64,000 nt of DNA from Plumapathes pennacea. Taxonomy: Eukaryota > Cnidaria > Anthozoa > Antipatharia > Myriopathidae. The notes beneath the pieces were generated by a model. The model worked only from the letters and a program-made list of their open reading frames with translations. It did no database searches and was not told the origin of the DNA. The position numbers and the translations under genes are program-made. The stretch is taken from the NCBI GenBank assembly GCA_964036295.1, contig OZ038462.1:4859767-4923766 (forward strand), read 5' to 3'. Positions 1-12,729 of this stretch are shown here, in pieces (the stretch's first letter is position 1; each line of letters starts with the position of its first letter).

Positions 1-100
1 TATTGCATTCGTGGACCTGTTTACGCAGTTTGTCCGCATTTTGAAACATCGCCCACAGAAATCAAATTTTATGACTAATGTGCGAATTCTCAAGCCTGGG
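1..100. other. Intron sequence left of the 335-bp array
   Basis: This stretch is nearly identical to 24,421-24,520, which lies in the VWA-B intron between the last vWA exon and the first exon of the downstream module. It is therefore read as the left part of the same intron in VWA-A. The window begins inside this duplicated block, so the earlier VWA-A exons should lie to the left of the window. Confidence 0.7.
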
Positions 101-3100
101 CCGTTGTGATATTTTAATTAATCGATGATTTTCTCTAATTTAACACAAAGCGCAGGCTTAAAGTTTACAAAAACTACGCAAAGACTGTCCGCTTAGTCCT
201 AGGAACATTTCCTGAAAGTTTCATGCGATTCTGAGATGGTCGAAAAATGACCGGATTTTCACAAAATACTAAGGCTATTAAGCCCACGGTTTTTTGCCGA
301 TTTTGGCCAAAAATTGAAAACTCTTGAAACTTTCAGGAAACATTCCTGGGCGTATAAGAAGACTTTCTGCAATACATTTGCTGTATGTTTCTTCATCCGT
401 TGGCGAGATATAGCAGCAAAACCGCTTAAAACTTTGAAAGGTGTGATATTTTAATTTATCAATGATTTTCTCTAATTTCTCACGAAGCGCAGCCTTAAAG
501 TTTACAAAAGCTACGCAAAGACTGTCGGTTTAGTCCTAGCAACATTTCCTGAAAGTTTCATGCGATTCTGAGATGGTCGAAAAATGACCGGATTTTCACA
601 AAATACTAAGGCTATAGCCCAGGGTTTTTTGCCGATTTTGGCCAAAAATTGAAAACTCTTGAAACTTTCAGGAAACCTTCCTGGGCGTATAAGAAGACTT
701 TCTGCAATACATTTGCTGTATGTTTCTTCATCCGTTGGCGGGATATAGCAGCAAAACCGCTTAAAACTTTGAAAGGTGTGATATTTTAATTTATCAATGA
801 TTTTCTCTAATTTCTCACGAAGCGCAGCCTTAAAGTTTACAAAAACTACGCAAAGACTGTCCGCTTAGTCCTAGGAACATTTCCTGAAAGTTTCATGCGA
901 TTCTGAGATGGTCGAAAAATGACCGGATTTTCACAAAATACTAAGGCTACAGCCCAGGGTTTTTTGCCGATTTTGGCCAAAAATTGAAGACTCTTGAAAC
1001 TTTCAGGAAACCTTTCTGGGCGTATAAGAAGACTTTCTGCAATACATTTGCTGTATGTTACTTCATCCGTTGGCGAGATATAGCAGCAAAACCGCTTAAA
1101 ACTTTGAAAGGTGTGATATTTTAATTAATCAATGATTTTCTCTACTTTCTCACGAAGCGCAGCCTTAAAGTTTACAAAAACTACGCAAAGACTGTTGGCA
1201 TAGTCCTAGGAACATTTCCTGAAAGTTTCATGCGATTCTGAGATGGTCGAAAAATGACCGGATTTTCACAAAATACTAAGGCTACAGCCCAGGGTTTTTT
1301 GCCAATTTTGGCCAAAAATTGAAAACTCTTGAAACTTTCAGGAAACCTTCCTGGGCGTATAAGAAGACTTTCTGCAATACATTTGCTGTATGTTTCTTCA
1401 TCCGTTGGCGAGATATAGCAGCAAAACCGCTTAAAACTTTGAAAGGTGTGATATTTTAATTTATCAATGATTTTCTCTAATTTCTCACGAGGTGCAGCCT
1501 TAAAGTTTACAAAAACTACGCAAAGACTGTTGGCATAGTCCTAGGAACATTTTCTGAAAGTTTCATGCGATTCTGAGATGGTCGAAAAATGACCGGATTT
1601 TCACAAAATACTAAGGCTACAGCCCAGGGTTTTTTGTCGATTTTGGCCAAAAATTGAAAACTCTTGAAACTTTCAGGAAACCTTCCTGGGCGTATAAGAA
1701 GACTTTCTGCAATACATTTGCTGTATGTTTCTTCATCCGTTGGCGAGATATAGCAGCAAAACCGCTTAAAACTTTGAAAGGTGTGATATTTTAATTTATC
1801 AATGCTTTTCTCTAATTTCTCACGAAGCGCAGCCTTAAAGTTTACAAAAACTACGCAAAAACTGTCGGCTTAGTCCTAGGAACATTTCCTGAAAGTTTCA
1901 TGCGATTCTGAGATGGTCGAAAAATGACCGGACTTTCACAAAATACTAAGGCTATAGCCCAGGGTTTTTTGCAGATTTTGGACAAAAATTGAAAACTCTT
2001 GAAACTTTCAGGAAACCTTCCTGGGCGTATAAGAAGACTTTCTGCAATACATGTGCTGTAAGTTTCTTCATCCGTTGGCGAGATATAGCAGCAAAACCGC
2101 TTAAAACTTTGAAAGGTGTGATATTTTAATTAATCAATGATTTTCTCTAATTTCTCACGAAGCGCAGCCTTAAAGTTTACAAAAACTACGCAAAGACTGT
2201 TGGCATAGTCCTAGGAACATTTTCTGAAAGTTTCATGCGATTCTGAGATGGTCGAAAAATGACCGGATTTTCACAAAATACTAAGGCTACAGCCCAGGGT
2301 TTTTTGCCGATTTTGGACAAAAATTGAAGACTCTTGAAACTTTCAGGAAACCTTCCTGGGCGTATAAGAAGACTTTCTGCAATACATTTCCTGTATGTTA
2401 CTTCATCCGTTGGCGAGATATAGCAGCAAAACCGCTTAAAACTTTGAAAGGTGTGATATTTTAATTTATCAATGATTTTCTCTAATTTCTCACGAAGCGC
2501 AGCCTTAAAGTTTACAAAAACTACGCAAAGACTGTTGGCATAGTCCTAGGAACATTTCCTGAAAGTTTCATGCGATTCTGAGATGGTCGAAAAATGACCG
2601 GATTTTCACAAAATACTAAGGCTATAGCCCAGGGTTTTTTGCCGATTTTGGCCAAAAATTGAAACTCTTGAAACTTTCAGGAAACCTTCCTGGGCGTATA
2701 AGAAGACTTTCTGCAATACATTTGCTGTATTTTTCTTCATCCGTTGGCGAGATATAGCAGCAAAACCGCTTAAAACTTTGAAAGGTGTGATATTTTAATT
2801 TATCAATGATTTTCTCTAATTTCTCACGAAGCGCAGCCTTAAAGTTTACAAAAACTACGCGAAAACTGTCGGCTTAGTCCTAGGAACATTTCCTGAAAGT
2901 TTCATGCGATTCTGAGATGGTCGAAAAATGACCGGACTTTCACAAAATACTAAGGCTATAGCCCAGGGTTTTTTGCAGATTTTGGACAAAAATTGAAAAC
3001 TCTTGAAACTTTCAGGAAACCTTCCTGGGCGTATAAGAAGACTTTCTGCAATACATTTGCTGTATTTTTCTTCATCCGTTGGCGAGATATAGCAGCAAAA

Positions 3101-6100
3101 CCGCTTAAAACTTTGAAAGGTGTGATATTTTAATTTATCAATGATTTTCTCTAATTTCTCACGAAGCGCAGCCTTAAAGTTTACAAAAACTACGCAAAAA
3201 CTGTCGGCTTAGTCCTAGGAACATTTCCTGAAAGTTTCATGCGATTCTGAGATGGTCGAAAAAGGACCGGACTTTCACAAAATACTAAGGCTATAGCCCA
3301 GGGTTTTTTGCAGATTTTGGACAAAAATTGAAAACTCTTGAAACTTTCAGGAAACCTTCCTGGGCGTATAAGAAGACTTTCTGCAATACATTTGCTGTAT
3401 TTTTCTTCATCCGTTGGCGAGATATAGCAGCAAAACCGCTTAAAACTTTGAAAGGTGTGATATTTTAATTAATCAATGATTTTCTCTAATTCTCACGAAG
3501 CGCAGCCTTAAAGTTTACAAAAACTACGCGAAAACTGTCGGCTTAGTCCTAGGAACATTTCCTGAAAGTTTCATGCGATTCTGAGATGGTCGAAAAATGA
3601 CCGGACTTTCACAAAATACTAAGGCTATAGCCCAGGGTTTTTTGCAGATTTTGGACAAAAATTGAAAACTCTTGAAACTTTCAGGAAACCTTCCTGGGCG
3701 TATAAGAAGACTTTCTGCAATACATTTGCTGTATTTTTCTCCATCCGTTGGCGAGATATAGCAGCAAAACCGCTTAAAACTTTGAAAGGTGTGATATTTT
3801 AATTTATCAATGATTTTCTCTAATTTCTCACGAAGCGCAGCCTTAAAGTTTACAAAAACTACGCAAAAACTGTCGGCTTAGTCCTAGGAACATTTCCTGA
3901 AAGTTTCATGCGATTCTGAGATGGTCGAAAAAGGACCGGACTTTCACAAAATACTAAGGCTATAGCCCAGGGTTTTTTGCAGATTTTGGACAAAAATTGA
4001 AAACTCTTGAAACTTTCAGGAAACCTTCCTGGGCGTATAAGAAGACTTTCTGCAATACATTTGCTGTATTTTTCTTCATCCGTTGGCGAGATATAGCAGC
4101 AAAACCGCTTAAAACTTTGAAAGGTGTGATATTTTAATTAATCAATGATTTTCTCTAATTCTCACGAAGCGCAGCCTTATAGTTTACAAAAACTACGCAA
4201 AAACTTTCGGCTTAGTCCTAGGAACATTTCCTGAAAGTTTCATGCGATTCTGAGATGGTCGAAAAATGACCGGATTTTCACAAAATACTAAGGCTATAGC
4301 CCAGGGTTTTTTGCCGATTTTGGCCAAAAATTGAAAACTCTTGAAACTTTCAGGAAACCTTCCTGGGCGTATAAGAAAACTTTCTGCAATACTTTTGCTG
4401 TATGTTACTTCATCCATTGGCAAGATATAGCTGCAAAACCGCTTAAAACTTTGAAAGGTGTGATATTTTAATTAATCAATGATTTTCTCTAATTTCTTAC
4501 GAAGCGCAGCCTTAAAGTTTACAAAAACTACGCAAAGACTGTTGGCATAGTCCTAGGAACATTTTCTGAAAGTTTCATGCGATTCTGAGATGGTCGAAAA
4601 ATGACCGGATTTTCACAAAATACTAAGGCTACAGCCCAGGGTTTTTTGCCGATTTTGGCCAAAAATTGAAGACTCTTGAAACTTTCAGGAAACCTTCCTG
4701 GGCGTATAAGAAGACTTTCTGCAATACATTTGCTGTATGTTACTTCATCCGTTGGCGAGATATAGCAGCAGAACCGCTTAAAACTTTGAAAGGTGTGATA
4801 TTTTAATTAATCAATGATTTTCTCTACTTTCTCACGAAGCGCAGCCTTAAAGTTTACAAAAACTACGCAAAGACTGTTGGCATAGTTCTAGGAACATTTC
4901 CTGAAAGTTTCATGCGATTCTGAGATGGTCGAAAAATGACCGGATTTTCACAAAATACTAAGGCTATAGCCCAGGGTTTTTTGCCGATTTTCGCCAAAAA
5001 TTGAAAACTCTTGAAACTTTCAGGAAACCTTCCTGGGCGTATAAGAAGACTTTCTGCAATACTTTTGCTGTATGTTACTTCATCCGTTGGCGAGATATAG
5101 CTGCAAAACCGCTTAAAACTTTGAAAGGTGTGATATTTTAATTAATCAATGATTTTCTCTAATTTCTTACGAAGCGCAGCCTTAAAGTTTACAAAAACTA
5201 CGCAAAGACTGTTGGCATAGTCCTAGGAACATTTCCTGAAAGTTTCATGCGATTCTGAGATGGTCGAAAAATGACCGGATTTTCACAAAATACTAAGGCT
5301 ATAGCCCAGGGTTTTTTGCCGATTTTGGCCAAAAATTGAAAACTCTTGAAACTTTCAGGAAACCTTCCTGAGCGTATAAGAAGACTTTCTGCAATACATT
5401 TCCTGTATTTTTCTTCATCCGTTGGCGAGATATAGCAGCAAAACCGCTTAAAACTTTGAAAGGTGTGATATTTTAATTAATCAATGATTTTCTCTAATTT
5501 CTCACGAAGCGCAGCCTTAAAGTTTACAAAAACTACGCAAAGACTGTTGGCATAGTCCTAGGAACATTTTCTGAAAGTTTCATGCGATTCTGAGATGGTC
5601 GAAAAATGACCGGATTTTCACAAAATACTAAGGCTATAGCCCAGGGTTTTTTGCCGATTTTGGCCAAAAATTGAAAACTCTTGAAACTTTCAGGAAACCT
5701 TCCTGGGCGTATAAGAAGACTTTCTGCAATGCATTTGCTGTATGTTTCTTCATCCGTTGGCGAGATATAGCAGCAAAACCGCTTAAAACTTTGAAAGGTG
5801 TGATATTTTAATTTATCAATGATTTTCTCTAATTTCTCACGAAGCGCAGCCTTAAAGTTTACAAAAACTACGCAAAGACTGTCGGCTTAGTCGTAGCAAC
5901 ATTTCCTGAAAGTTTCATGCGATTCTGAGATGGTCGAAAAATGACCGGATTTTCACAAAATACTAAGGCTATAGCCCAGGGTTTTTTGCCGATTTTGGCC
6001 AAAAATTGAAAACTCTTGAAACTTTCAGGAAACCTTCCTGGGCGTATAAGAAGATTTTCTGCAATACGTTTGCTGTATGTATCTTCATCCGTTGGCGAGA

Positions 6101-6108
6101 TATAGCAG
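101..6108. repeat. Tandem array of about eighteen 335-bp units
   Basis: A landmark shared by all units (GTGATATTTTAAT) recurs at 106, 443, 778, 1113, 1448, 1783, 2118, 2453, 2787, 3122, 3457, 3791, 4126, 4460, 4795, 5130, 5465 and 5800, so the period is 334-337 bp. Units differ by a few substitutions and single-base indels; variants such as 'gactgtcgg' and 'gactgttgg' are shared by blocks of units, which suggests expansion by multi-unit duplication. Each unit holds two inverted half-arms, TCCTGAAAGTTTCA and TGAAACTTTCAGGA, about 110 bp apart, and could fold as a hairpin. The array lies in a VWA-A intron and is missing from the matching VWA-B intron. Minus-strand open frames inside it are repeat translations, not genes. 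Confidence 0.95.
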
Positions 6109-6560
6109 TTCAAACCACTAATTGAACTCAAGACATTACTCAAAATTATTCGTGAACAATCTTCCAAAGCTTGCGATAGACTTTAGTTCAAGATATCCAA
6201 TGACTATACCAATTTTTCATTCTCTTTGGGTAATTAATTACTGCTAGTATCTCTGGGTTCTGCATACTCTATTAGCTTTCACTATTTATTTGCGTTCACT
6301 TTATGATATTTCGTTTCTGCATGTCAAGTCTCCCCAATTAGCACGGCAGTGCTAAATACATTGAGACTTAAATAAAGTGATTTATTTTATTATTATTTTT
6401 TTATTCTTACCCTCGCAGAACTCGGTGGTCATTGGCTGTTGCATAATCGTGTATTTTTGTATGGAGACTTATATCCTTCTCAGTATTTCATATGGTACTG
6501 TGTTTATTATCAGTTGATAATTGAATTGATGTTTTTTCTTGAATCTTCGGCTTCTTCAAG
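6109..6560. other. Intron right of the array
   Basis: This matches 24,535-24,846 of VWA-B and ends at the acceptor CTTCTTCAAG before the next VWA-A exon. Relative to VWA-B it has extra bases around 6,295-6,405. No gene is seen in it. Confidence 0.6.
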
Positions 6561-8649
6561 CTCCTGCCAACCTTGAAATCGACTTCACCCAGACGGAGAA
6601 CGAGACAGAGATTGTGGCTTACGTGTCGCCCGGTAAACCCAGGTTCTTCACCCTGACTGCGGACTTGTTCTTTGGATTAAAGGATATTTATATCGAGGTG
6701 AATATACGAATTAATTAACCCTCGGACGTATATGCAAAGTAATACCCCCACCACCGCACAAGGGGGTGGGTGGAACCCCTCCCCGGAGTTTTTGTTGTAT
6801 TGATATATTTTGAAGTTCTTTTCCCTTCATTACGTATACTGGTGTAAATTGTACAAGATACGGCTATTTTGGCGGTTGTGACCATTATGGGCTTTGCTGG
6901 GGGTGGAATACGTCATCCAAGATGGCGTCACCCAAAATGGCGTCTATTTTTGAACGCCTTTTTTCTTTTCACCAGAATAGGGAAACAACAAACCAAATAA
7001 AAGTCATACTACAGGAGCACACTCTTTCTTTCCGTGCTGGCATGAAATTATGCAAACATTTTGCAAAAATGTCAAAAATAGCCTTCAGTTATATCAGGTC
7101 GGTTATGACCGATGTTTATTTAATATGTGGTAAAAATTGCCTAAAGAGATGCCACACAGCTACTGAAAAAAACTGTTTTATCGCCCCTTGTAAGTCCGAA
7201 GTTTAATTAACAGCCAGGTAGTCACTTGCCTTGTAATTATTTTATTTTTTTCCTTGAACTTTCAGATTACTCCTGTGTATGGAACCGTAGCAGTGTACGC
7301 TTCACGCGTAACACCCAACCCGGGACCCAACAATTACTTCTTGAATATCGAGCCAAAAGGTAGCCTACCTTTAAAACTCTGCATCCCAAAGGTTGTCATG
7401 ACAAATGAACAAGAACTTCTGGGCCGTTATATACTTGTGCGGTCTTTTCATTATTTAAATAATAATTGTTTATTGATACATTTTAAATTGTTTTCTTTAC
7501 AGGAGTTGGAGTTCCCTCCACGCTGCATTTGACTGACCTGTGCACCGGTAGATATTAACATTAACCATTAAACATACGTTTTCCTCACGAGACCAAGCCT
7601 TTGGTTTTGGGAAACTTTGGCTGACATATTTTCTGTGTTTTTGTCACAAACCCCTACTACCCTGGATTACTCATGCTACAGTGTATTTGTATTGAAATTA
7701 TTTTTTACTAATTTTATAGGGTACAACTCCTCGGATTATTGCCCGCCGCTCTACATTGGTATTTACGGAGAACAAAGCGAACTTTCTTGCTCAGGTTTGT
7801 ATCACATTGTTTTTGTCGCACTCAAGGGGTTCATACATTCTTCGGCTACTCATCCGATCCTTTCCATTCGGCTCTCTCTTCACTGAAGTGTTTTCTGAGT
7901 GGCCTCAGCAATGAATGTGACTGTTTTGTGCTGCATGATAGATAATTATTTGAGTGTTAAACTATAAACACCACGGTAAGAACCTGTGGAAAGACGAGAA
8001 CCAGTCATCCCTTCTTTTAGTGGTGCCACATATTATTTTTAAGCCCTTTTTAAACCCAAAAAGTAATGACTTTCTTTTCCCATCAAAACGTAGTTGACTT
8101 CTTAACTTACAGGATTAATAAACATGTGTTATCCTTTTACTGATGAGCCCAATTATTTTTAGATCTTGACTGCCAGCTGCCCAACCAAATAAAGTTCGCA
8201 ATTAAGAGGGGTAAGTTTAAGTACAGTTAACAGCAACATGCAATATAATGCTTATGAGAACTAGTAATTCAATTAGATTAGGTCGGCTTGGAAACCACGT
8301 AGAGCTAACGCTCGAGACGTTAACGGCGTCTAGCTATCCCACATCAACTTTTATCGTACGTTTTAACAGCAGCAAAACTCCTAGTATCAGGCCCTAAAGG
8401 AGTGTGGATCAACCAGACTTTGGGGGAGGGGCTTTACTTAATTCTCACGCCCCTCCTGGTTGAGAGCCCGTCAAAATTGTACTTTTGAGGGAAGTCTATT
8501 TGCTCAGACTCCATGTCGTCTAAAAGTACGTTATCTTTTTCCACACAGGAGCTCCGGTAAAGAGCTTGGGCAAGAAACTGAGCGGAGGGCTGACAGCAAT
8601 ATTTGCAATTGTTGTCGCAACGCTGCTCAGTTTTATGCGAAACCCATAG
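6561..8649 (+). CDS. VWA-A: 3' part of a secreted/anchored vWA-family protein (partial)
   Basis: Six coding exons are visible: 6561-6697, 7266-7359, 7503-7547, 7720-7794, 8163-8210 and 8549-8649, together 166 residues plus a stop. Phases agree at every junction and all match exons 10-15 of VWA-B. They encode the module after the vWA domain: an ENETEIVAYVSPGKPRF stretch, a TPVYGTVAVYASR strand pair (perhaps PPC-like, low confidence), four cysteines, and a C-terminal hydrophobic segment (LTAIFAIVVATLLSF) after a Lys-rich linker. The tail could be a membrane segment or a GPI signal. Compared with VWA-B a CAG to TAG change ends the protein three codons earlier. The first donor reads GTGAAT where VWA-B has GTGAGT. 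Exons for the N-terminal and vWA domains must lie left of the window. Function unknown. Confidence 0.75.
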
Positions 8650-9150
8650 TTCGTATTGCAACCACACTCGTTAGACAAGTACTTGTCAGTACACAGTGAG
8701 TAACGTACTTAGTATACAGTCAGCACTGTATTTGTTTATGTTATTATTCTAGGTTTTTATAGGTGTGTTATCAACCCATTCAAACTATGTAGTTGTTATC
8801 CATTATCTTAGTTTTACTTTTATCGTGCGATTCAATTATCCTTGTGGTGTGGTTTGCTAGACATAGAAGTGTAACAGGAACCAAAAAATAAACGACTATT
8901 GTTGTTGTTATTGTATTTTTCTGGTATTCGCGCGAAAATCAAGTAGCGAACGTTTTAATCTACCACTGACGGAAAGAAATATCTTTTTCAAGGAAATCTA
9001 AGTCTAAAACAAACATTAACAACACAAGTACTTCTTATTGAAAGCAAAGCATCACTCGACGTATTTAACGCTATTTGCTGTCTGCTACAAACAATTACGA
9101 TAAAAATAAACAACAAAAATAACAATCACGTCAACATTAACAATTTGTTT
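8650..9150. other. 3' flank of VWA-A
   Basis: No gene is seen. The stretch is collinear with the 3' flank of VWA-B (26,960-28,545) but lacks two MITEs present there, so it serves as the empty site. An AATAAA near 8,887 could be the VWA-A polyadenylation signal; the same hexamer is kept near 27,582 in the VWA-B copy. Confidence 0.5.
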
Positions 9151-9159
9151 TTTCAAGCA

Positions 9160-9322
9160 TGTATTTATTTATTTATTTATTACAATTAATGACAGTAACA
9201 AAGTACAATGACTAAGAAAATACAGCCAAAGGAATGATCTGTAAAAGGGTCAAAGACCCCATACAAGACAGACCACCTTAAATAAATATCCCCCTCAAAA
9301 ATAATATGTACAGATAATATGA
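9160..9322. repeat. (TTTA)n tract and inserted sequence absent from the paralogous copy
   Basis: A short (TTTA)n run is followed by about 140 bp with no counterpart in the copy at 28,545-28,580, where the flanks join almost directly. With the following (AAT)n run it may be the tail of a retrotransposon insertion. The family is not recognised. Confidence 0.4.
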
Positions 9323-9471
<149 letters not shown>

Positions 9472-10064
9472 TTAGAACATACAAAGTCTCATAAATTCCA
9501 TAACTTAGGAGCGGCAACAGAAAAGGACTAAATCTTATGTTTAAATCTTAAGTTTAAGTTTAAATCTTAAGTTTAAATCTTTTTCTCTACCCAAATTAGT
9601 ATATATTTGCCAAACAGCAAAACACGAATTCTGCCAAACGGTAACTTGGTTTTCTAGTTTGAGTCAAATTTTCCCCTTGGCTGTAAATGTGTTTTAAAAG
9701 CGAGGATATATTTTTTATTTACTCTTTGCCACATGCAGCAATAATATCCGCTAAGCAGAGCGCAACAGCTTGAGCTGCAATGGATATTTGCCGCTTTACC
9801 TCCTCTCAATCTCCGGTCTTCCTTACGTTTGAACAAGACGTCACTTATGCCAGGAAAGCTAGAACTACCGTTCAAGTTGTACTTACCGAGCGCGAAAACA
9901 ACGTGACAAATGAGCCGTCGTTTCATTTGTCACGGTTAGAAAATATAATTAAATTTTTCTATATGTATAATGGACGTTTTGATACACAAATGATGATAAT
10001 ATATAGAGCCGGTATCGAGCAATAAGAGCAAAACTTTGCCTATCAAATCATCTTTTTCAATCAA

Positions 10065-10070
<6 letters not shown>

Positions 10071-10106
<36 letters not shown>
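10071..10106. repeat. Poly(A) run of 36
   Basis: Homopolymer of 36 A. The paralogous position near 29,140 has only five A in a row, so the run expanded or was inserted in this copy. Confidence 0.9.
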
Positions 10107-10108
<2 letters not shown>

Positions 10109-10127
10109 AAGCGTAATTTTCTTGACA

Positions 10128-10250
10128 TATTTCTTCAGCGGATGAAGAAACAATACAATTTTATTGTAAAAAGTCTCGTTATAGTCCCAGGAAGGTTTAT
10201 TGAAAGTTTGAAGAGTTTTAGATGTTTCGTCAAAATGACCATTGACTTCA
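10128..10250 (-). repeat. Single diverged relative of the 335-bp unit, reverse orientation
   Basis: The string CCCAGGAAGGTTT followed by TGAAAGTTTGAAGAGTTTT, preceded by GATGAAGAAACA, matches the reverse complement of part of the array unit. A second copy lies at 29,160-29,345. A further short match (TTCCAGGAAGGTTTCCTG) lies near 10,651. The array unit therefore belongs to a dispersed family. Confidence 0.6.
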
Positions 10251-11007
10251 CCGCTGATGGTATAGGAGTCTGTACTCGCAGCGAATTGGTAGAATACAAG
10301 AGTCTTGCTGGAATCCTTATTGAAAATGAGGGCAAAAAATCCATCGACTTTAACGTGGCACTTGCAACATGTGCTCATTTCTCATCGCCCGCTTCCTAGT
10401 AATTTTCAGGGTACGGTGTGTGGAATGGTTTCCCATTTCCTACGTTGGTTTGCAAAAAGAAAAAAGAAGAAGAAGAAATAAATAGAAAAATACATTAAAT
10501 ATACACGTGCATAGATGTTATATACGGCAGCCTTGTTGCATGCCTTGAACAACAGAATTTATTTCCTATTTGAAAGGAAAGCTCTTGTTGTGCGAAAATG
10601 TTTTATTGTTACTGAAAATGTATTTCAATACTGAGTCTTTCAATAAGTTATAGTTCCAGGAAGGTTTCCTGGCATGTAACATGGCGGCCGCGGAAAAGCC
10701 CCTATAGTATTATTTCGTAGATTCTAATTTTCTCTGTTCAATTTCCCTTTAACTGCATAAGGCACAACATAACTGTATAGTGTGTTTCAAATAATTTTAA
10801 ATATTATTTGCTAAAGTGGAGATATATCAATATTTAGAATGTTTCGGGTATTTCGGTATGAAAAACTATGAAGTAGCCTAACACTCTTGGAATCACTAAA
10901 ACAAACTTAAATGGGCAACCAATTATTTTACCATTGCTAATAGTTCAGCACCTTGAAAAGCCCTCAAATTGACTGCTTGTTTGACAACGGCTCGTCAGAA
11001 ACTGTGC
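10251..11007. other. Intergenic; no gene recognised
   Basis: AT-rich sequence. A short open stretch at 10,246-10,399 is open on both strands and replaces the sequence seen at the paralogous place after 29,280. I could not assign it to any family. Confidence 0.4.
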
Positions 11008-11214
11008 AAAGTTTCAACTCCTCAATCAGTTTTCGAGGACGTCACTCGAAGCAAAATTCTGATTTAGTCCGACAGTTTCTCTATTTTGCATCCATGCAAG
11101 TCAGATTGGTTTTCATTATTTATCTATGTATTCGCTTAAAATTGACTCGACCGTCTCTTATACATGACGAGCTTCAGTCTTTCGCCCTCCTGCTGTATCT
11201 AACATTGAAGGTGC
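11008..11214. repeat. Direct repeat R, copy 1 (about 207 bp)
   Basis: Nearly identical to 11,896-12,104. A diverged third copy is at 30,147-30,275. R copies 1 and 2 flank a 680-bp segment that occurs with only one R in the paralogous block, so copy 1 is a local duplication. Confidence 0.75.
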
Positions 11215-11468
11215 CACGACCCCGGGTGGGGTGCTATCCCGACGTAGAATGTTCACATACCCTTACAAATATATGATTTAACGTGAATATATATATAGGC
11301 AAATACACGTGATGCATACTCTGAGTTTAAATACCGTTTTTAAATTAAGAGTGACGGTTTGTTATGCTTATGAACTTGACAAACCGCCTGCTAAGAGTGC
11401 CTTTAATCTATTCTGAAAACATATTAAAATTTGTGCTATTTTTTTATATATAATAATAGGCCCCGGGG

Positions 11469-11666
11469 GTGTTTCACCAGACTGGCAGACGGTTCTCGAT
11501 CACTGATATATCTGCTCAGTTCTGTAAACTGTTGCTATACTCTAGCCGACCAGACTACACTTTTAATTCATCAGTCACTACTGACAAAGAAATTACAGAA
11601 CTGGTTCTTTGCCAGCGAAAAACTTGTCAAGTTTTGCTAACTGGCGCCAACCACCGGCCAACAAAG
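11469..11666 (+). other. Possible coding exon or gene fragment (unassigned)
   Basis: Open reading stretch ending at a good donor (CAAAG|GTAAGC). The paralogous copy ending at 29,927 keeps the frame, the donor (GTAAGT) and the string KTCQVLLTGANHRPTK, while its 5' part carries an indel near 29,782. No similarity is recognised and no partner exons were found. It may be a decayed gene or a non-coding duplicated segment. Confidence 0.2.
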
Positions 11667-11895
11667 GTAAGCCATCACACAGCAGCACAATAATAAACTG
11701 ATCTGTTTCCATGCGGGGAGATATTTACCGATCTCTGCTTTCTTTAATGAGTTGGCGAGTTACCAGACGAGTGTTAATATTCAAAAAGATATTGTCAAAA
11801 TCTGTGAGTTTGCTAATGTCAAGAAATGGACAGTACGACTGAAGCCAATGGAAACCCTAGAATAAATGGAACCCGACCTTCAGAAACCTATGTGC

Positions 11896-12104
11896 AAAGT
11901 TTCAACTCCTCAATCAGTTTTCGAGGACTTCACTCGAAGCAAAATTCTGATTTAGTCCGACAGTTTCTCTATTTTGCATCCATGCAAGTCAGATTGGTTT
12001 TCATTTAATTTATCTATGTATTCGCTTAAAATTGACTCGACCGTCTCTTATACATGACGAGCTTCAGTCTTTCGCCCTCCTGCTGTATCTAACATTGAAG
12101 GTGC
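11896..12104. repeat. Direct repeat R, copy 2
   Basis: Nearly identical to 11,008-11,214, differing by a few bases and a small indel (TTATTTAT versus TTTAATTTAT). Confidence 0.75.
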
Positions 12105-12467
12105 CAAAATTATCAGCAGGGTCCGACATTTGAGCGCGTTCACTTATGCGCGCTGTGTTATTCTACTGAAAAAGATGCATGCGTAACTCATGACCGAGCC
12201 CCTTTAAGCTGCCCGTCGCTTGGCCCTAGCCGGGCATACAGTATTCAGGAGGTTTGGATTGAAAGATATCAAAGGAGCCCATAGTGACTTTGTAACAACC
12301 TATTTTCTTGCAGTATTATTCTTGCGAGTCAAGGCGCCGCTGATTAGCATAGTGTATTCTGACCGCAACTTCATTTTTAATGGAATCACCTTAAGGCGTT
12401 ATTCCAGAAGCTTTATGAACTACATTGTTATACTGCTATTTTTATGTGATGCGTGAAAACCTTTAAG

Positions 12468-12729
12468 CCCTGTCAAACAGTCACAACATTTGTCTCAACA
12501 TTCTCTCAACATTTTTAAGAGCCGGTGTTGAGGCCGTTTGACATACACCCTCTCTCAACATTGTTGAGACATGTAGGAAGACTTTTAAAGTTCGTTTAAA
12601 CTTTGTCTCAACATCGTCTCCACATTTCTTTTGTTCTAGAAATTTTAAGACCGTTTGACACGGCACGTTCTCAACATGCTTCAACAATGTTGAGAGAATG
12701 TAGACAAATGTTGTGACTGTTTGACAGGG
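12468..12729. mobile_element. MITE with inverted ends of about 45 bp, copy 1
   Basis: The 262-bp element begins CCCTGTCAAACAGTCACAAC and ends with the reverse complement GTTGTGACTGTTTGACAGGG. It also contains further internal inverted repeats built from the word CTCAACATT. No open frame of interest lies inside. The superfamily is not determined because no clear target duplication is seen. Confidence 0.8.

Noticed and set aside
101..6108. CRISPR-like or ribozyme-bearing satellite
   Set aside because: The period of 335 bp with no unique spacers is not a CRISPR array. I looked for hammerhead core boxes (CTGANGA with GAAA) in the unit on both strands and found none in workable order.
4193..6167. 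Minus-strand open frames of 76-99 codons inside the 335-bp array
   Set aside because: They are translations of the repeat unit; most units have stops or shifts, and no family signal is present.
11008..12104. R repeats as LTRs of a small retrotransposon
   Set aside because: No TG...CA ends, primer-binding site or target duplication; the paralogous block shows a simple local duplication instead.
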